A stretch of DNA of 6,439 bases from an uncultured bacterium (GTDB lineage: Bacteria; Bacillota; Clostridia; Oscillospirales; Oscillospiraceae), in NCBI GenBank assembly GCA_949288405.1, contig CASEKM010000092.1:1-6439 (forward strand), given 5' to 3'. The notes under the pieces were generated by a model. That model ran no database searches. It was not told where the DNA came from and saw only the letters and a program-made list of their open reading frames with translations. The position numbers and the translations under genes are program-made. Within the stretch, counting starts at the first letter, position 1. Every line of letters begins with the position of its first letter. Shown in pieces: positions 5,137-6,439 of the stretch.

Positions 5137-6186
5137 ATGACCCAAACCATGCGCGCGGTGGTGTACCAGAGGACCGGCCTGTTCACCCTGGAGGAGCGGC
5201 CCGTCCCCCGCATCCGGACCCCCACGGACGCCATCGTCCGGGTGACGCTGGCCTCCATCTGCTCCAGCGACCTGCACATCAAGGGCGGATTTGTACCGAA
5301 AGCGGTGCCGGGGACCATCGTGGGCCACGAGTTTGTGGGCGTGGTGGAGGAGATCGGGGCACAGGTGCGCACCGTAAAGCCCGGCGACCGGGTGGCCGTC
5401 AACGTGGAGACCTTCTGCGGCCACTGCTTCTTCTGCCAACGGGGCTTTGTGAACAACTGCACCGACCCCAGCGGCGGCTGGGCCCTAGGCTGCCGCATTG
5501 ACGGGGGACAGGCGGAGTATGTGCGGGTGCCCTACGGGGACAACGGCCTGACCAAGATCCCGGAGGGCGTCACCGACCGCCAGGCCCTCTTCACCGGGGA
5601 CATCCTGTCCACCGGCTACTGGGCCGCTCAGATCGGAGAGATCCAGCCGGGGGACACGGTGGCGGTACTGGGGGGCGGCCCCACCGGCCTGTGTACCATG
5701 ATGTGCGCCCGGCTGTACCGCCCCGCCCACATTCTGGCGGTGGAGCCCGACCCGGCCCGCCGGGCCCTGGCCCTTGCCCAGGGCTGGGCGGACCAGGCAG
5801 TGGAGCCCGGGCCCCGGGCGGCGGAGCTTCTGGCCCGGTGGACCGACGGCCGGGGAGCCGACGTGGTATTGGAGGCCGCCGGCGGGCGGGACACCTTCCA
5901 GACCGCCTGGCAGCTGGCCCGTCCCAATGGGACGGTCGTGGTGGTGGCCATGTATGAGGAGCCTCAGCTCCTCCCCCTGCCGGACATGTACGGCAAAAAC
6001 CTGACCTTTAAGACCGGGGGGGTGGACGCCTGTCACTGTGGGGAGATTTTAGAGCTCATCGCGGCGGGCAGGCTGAACGCCGAGCCCCTGATCACCCACA
6101 CCTACCCTCTGGACCAGGTGATGGAGGCATACGACCTGTTTGAACAGAAGGGGGACGGCGTGCTGAAAATTGCCGTCCAGCCGTAA
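5137..6186 (+). CDS. Zinc-dependent medium-chain dehydrogenase (alcohol/polyol/threonine dehydrogenase-like)
   Basis: This 349-residue cytoplasmic oxidoreductase has the normal length for the zinc MDR family. The N-terminal GroES-like domain holds the catalytic zinc ligands C42 (ICSSD), H64 and E65 (GHEFVG), with D155 (TGD) a possible further ligand. The structural zinc site is complete: C94, C97, C100 and C108 (C-x2-C-x2-C-x7-C). DGGQAEYVRVP (122-132) is a usual family landmark. The Rossmann domain has VAVLGGGPTG with the glycine motif at 179-184. An acidic residue, E203, near the end of the second strand suggests NAD(H) over NADP(H); this is inference. Substrate is unknown: an alcohol, polyol or amino-alcohol are all possible. 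AGGAGG (5124-5129), seven bases upstream, fixes the start. It is transcribed alone, divergent from a LysR regulator that probably controls it, and ends at a terminator. Confidence 0.92.
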   Translation: MTQTMRAVVYQRTGLFTLEERPVPRIRTPTDAIVRVTLASICSSDLHIKGGFVPKAVPGTIVGHEFVGVVEEIGAQVRTVKPGDRVAVNVETFCGHCFFCQRGFVNNCTDPSGGWALGCRIDGGQAEYVRVPYGDNGLTKIPEGVTDRQALFTGDILSTGYWAAQIGEIQPGDTVAVLGGGPTGLCTMMCARLYRPAHILAVEPDPARRALALAQGWADQAVEPGPRAAELLARWTDGRGADVVLEAAGGRDTFQTAWQLARPNGTVVVVAMYEEPQLLPLPDMYGKNLTFKTGGVDACHCGEILELIAAGRLNAEPLITHTYPLDQVMEAYDLFEQKGDGVLKIAVQP

Positions 6187-6192
6187 AAAAGC

Positions 6193-6233
6193 CCGGCGGG
6201 GCGCGTCTTAAGAAGGCGCGTCCCGCTGGTTTT
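6193..6233. terminator. Intrinsic terminator between convergent dehydrogenase and tcdA-like gene
   Basis: CCGGCGGGGCGCG (6193-6205) pairs with CGCGTCCCGCTGG (6217-6229) over 13 positions including two G-U pairs. TTTT follows (6230-6233). An A run (6185-6190) on the other side supplies a T run for minus-strand transcripts, so it can serve both converging genes. Confidence 0.88.
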
Positions 6234-6244
6234 GTGTGCAGAAA

Positions 6245-6439
6245 TTAAAACTGCCCCAGATCCCGCACCACCGCCGAGGCCAGCACCAGTCCGGCGGCGG
6301 CGGGGACGAAGGAGATGGAGCCGGGGGTGTCCCGGCGGGCGGCCGTCCCGGGGCGGGTGTCCCCGCCCGCCGGGGCCTCCGCCTGGGCGAGGCGGATGGG
6401 GGTGCGGGGCTCCTCGGTGGAGTAGACCACCTTCAGGTG
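6245..6439 (-). CDS. tcdA: tRNA threonylcarbamoyladenosine dehydratase (ThiF/E1-like), C-terminal fragment
   Basis: Only the last 64 residues are in the window; the frame is open to the right edge, so the rest lies beyond it. The end of the fragment, GSISFVPAAAGLVLASAVVRDL, and the beginning, LKVVYSTEEP, match the C-terminal pattern of TcdA/CsdL-type proteins as I know it (VYSxE, then PGSxSFVPxxAGLxxAxxVVxDL). These cytoplasmic, membrane-associated E1-like enzymes use ATP to cyclise t6A37 of tRNAs to ct6A, improving decoding of ANN codons. The catalytic and ATP-binding parts are not visible, so another ThiF-family member is possible. Between the two conserved blocks lies an Ala/Gly/Arg-rich stretch of about 25 residues, probably a flexible insert. 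It ends at a TAA (6245-6247) facing the dehydrogenase terminator. Confidence 0.75.
   Translation of the reverse strand, partial: HLKVVYSTEEPRTPIRLAQAEAPAGGDTRPGTAARRDTPGSISFVPAAAGLVLASAVVRDLGQF

Noticed and set aside
1..6439. CRISPR arrays, tRNA/rRNA genes, insertion sequences, phage or defence genes
   Set aside because: I looked on both strands and saw no spaced direct repeats, RNA gene signatures, transposase-like frames or terminal repeats; base composition and gene style are uniform apart from the intergenic regions.

Overview
The window looks like ordinary chromosomal DNA from a high-GC Gram-positive anaerobe. The best guess is a gut Clostridia/Oscillospiraceae-type genome (Flavonifractor, Oscillibacter or Lawsonibacter kind). 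Supporting signs are strong GGAGG ribosome binding sites, a SAM-I (S-box) riboswitch with an intrinsic terminator in front of metK, a short ECF sigma factor coupled to a single-pass membrane partner of the type common in this group, and hairpin/T-run terminators after most genes. The assignment is inferred from gene content and style; no rRNA or other marker is present.

Layout, left to right. (1) Bases 1-510, plus strand: pgsA, lacking only its first few codons, followed by a textbook terminator. (2) 574-2451, plus: an ECF-type promoter, an ECF sigma factor gene, and a membrane protein gene that overlaps the sigma gene at ATGA. The second gene is read as the sigma factor's membrane-bound regulator. 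(3) 2452-2760 holds no gene: a bulged hairpin, a near-consensus housekeeping promoter, a SAM-I riboswitch aptamer and its terminator. (4) 2761-3945, plus: metK, S-adenosylmethionine synthetase. (5) 3964-3996: a perfect 15-bp hairpin between convergent genes. (6) 4019-4960, minus: a LysR-family regulator. (7) 4961-5136: the divergent control region, with facing promoters and repeated ATGGGA/TCCCAT half-sites. (8) 5137-6186, plus: a zinc-dependent medium-chain alcohol/polyol-type dehydrogenase, then a terminator. (9) 6245-6439, minus: the last 64 residues of a ThiF/E1-like protein, most likely the tRNA t6A dehydratase TcdA.

How the genes work together: pgsA (phospholipid synthesis), metK (SAM supply) and tcdA (tRNA modification) are housekeeping genes that are neighbours rather than partners. 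Two local circuits stand out. One is the sigma factor/membrane-protein pair, probably self-activated through its ECF promoter. The other is the divergent lysR/dehydrogenase pair, where the LysR protein probably controls both itself and the dehydrogenase. metK is controlled by the riboswitch, so that high SAM should stop its transcription early.

I did not find a new kind of system, mobile element, CRISPR array, tRNA or rRNA. The items most worth checking are the half-site array in the lysR/dehydrogenase intergenic region, the details of the metK switch, and the unassigned outer domain of the sigma-factor partner.
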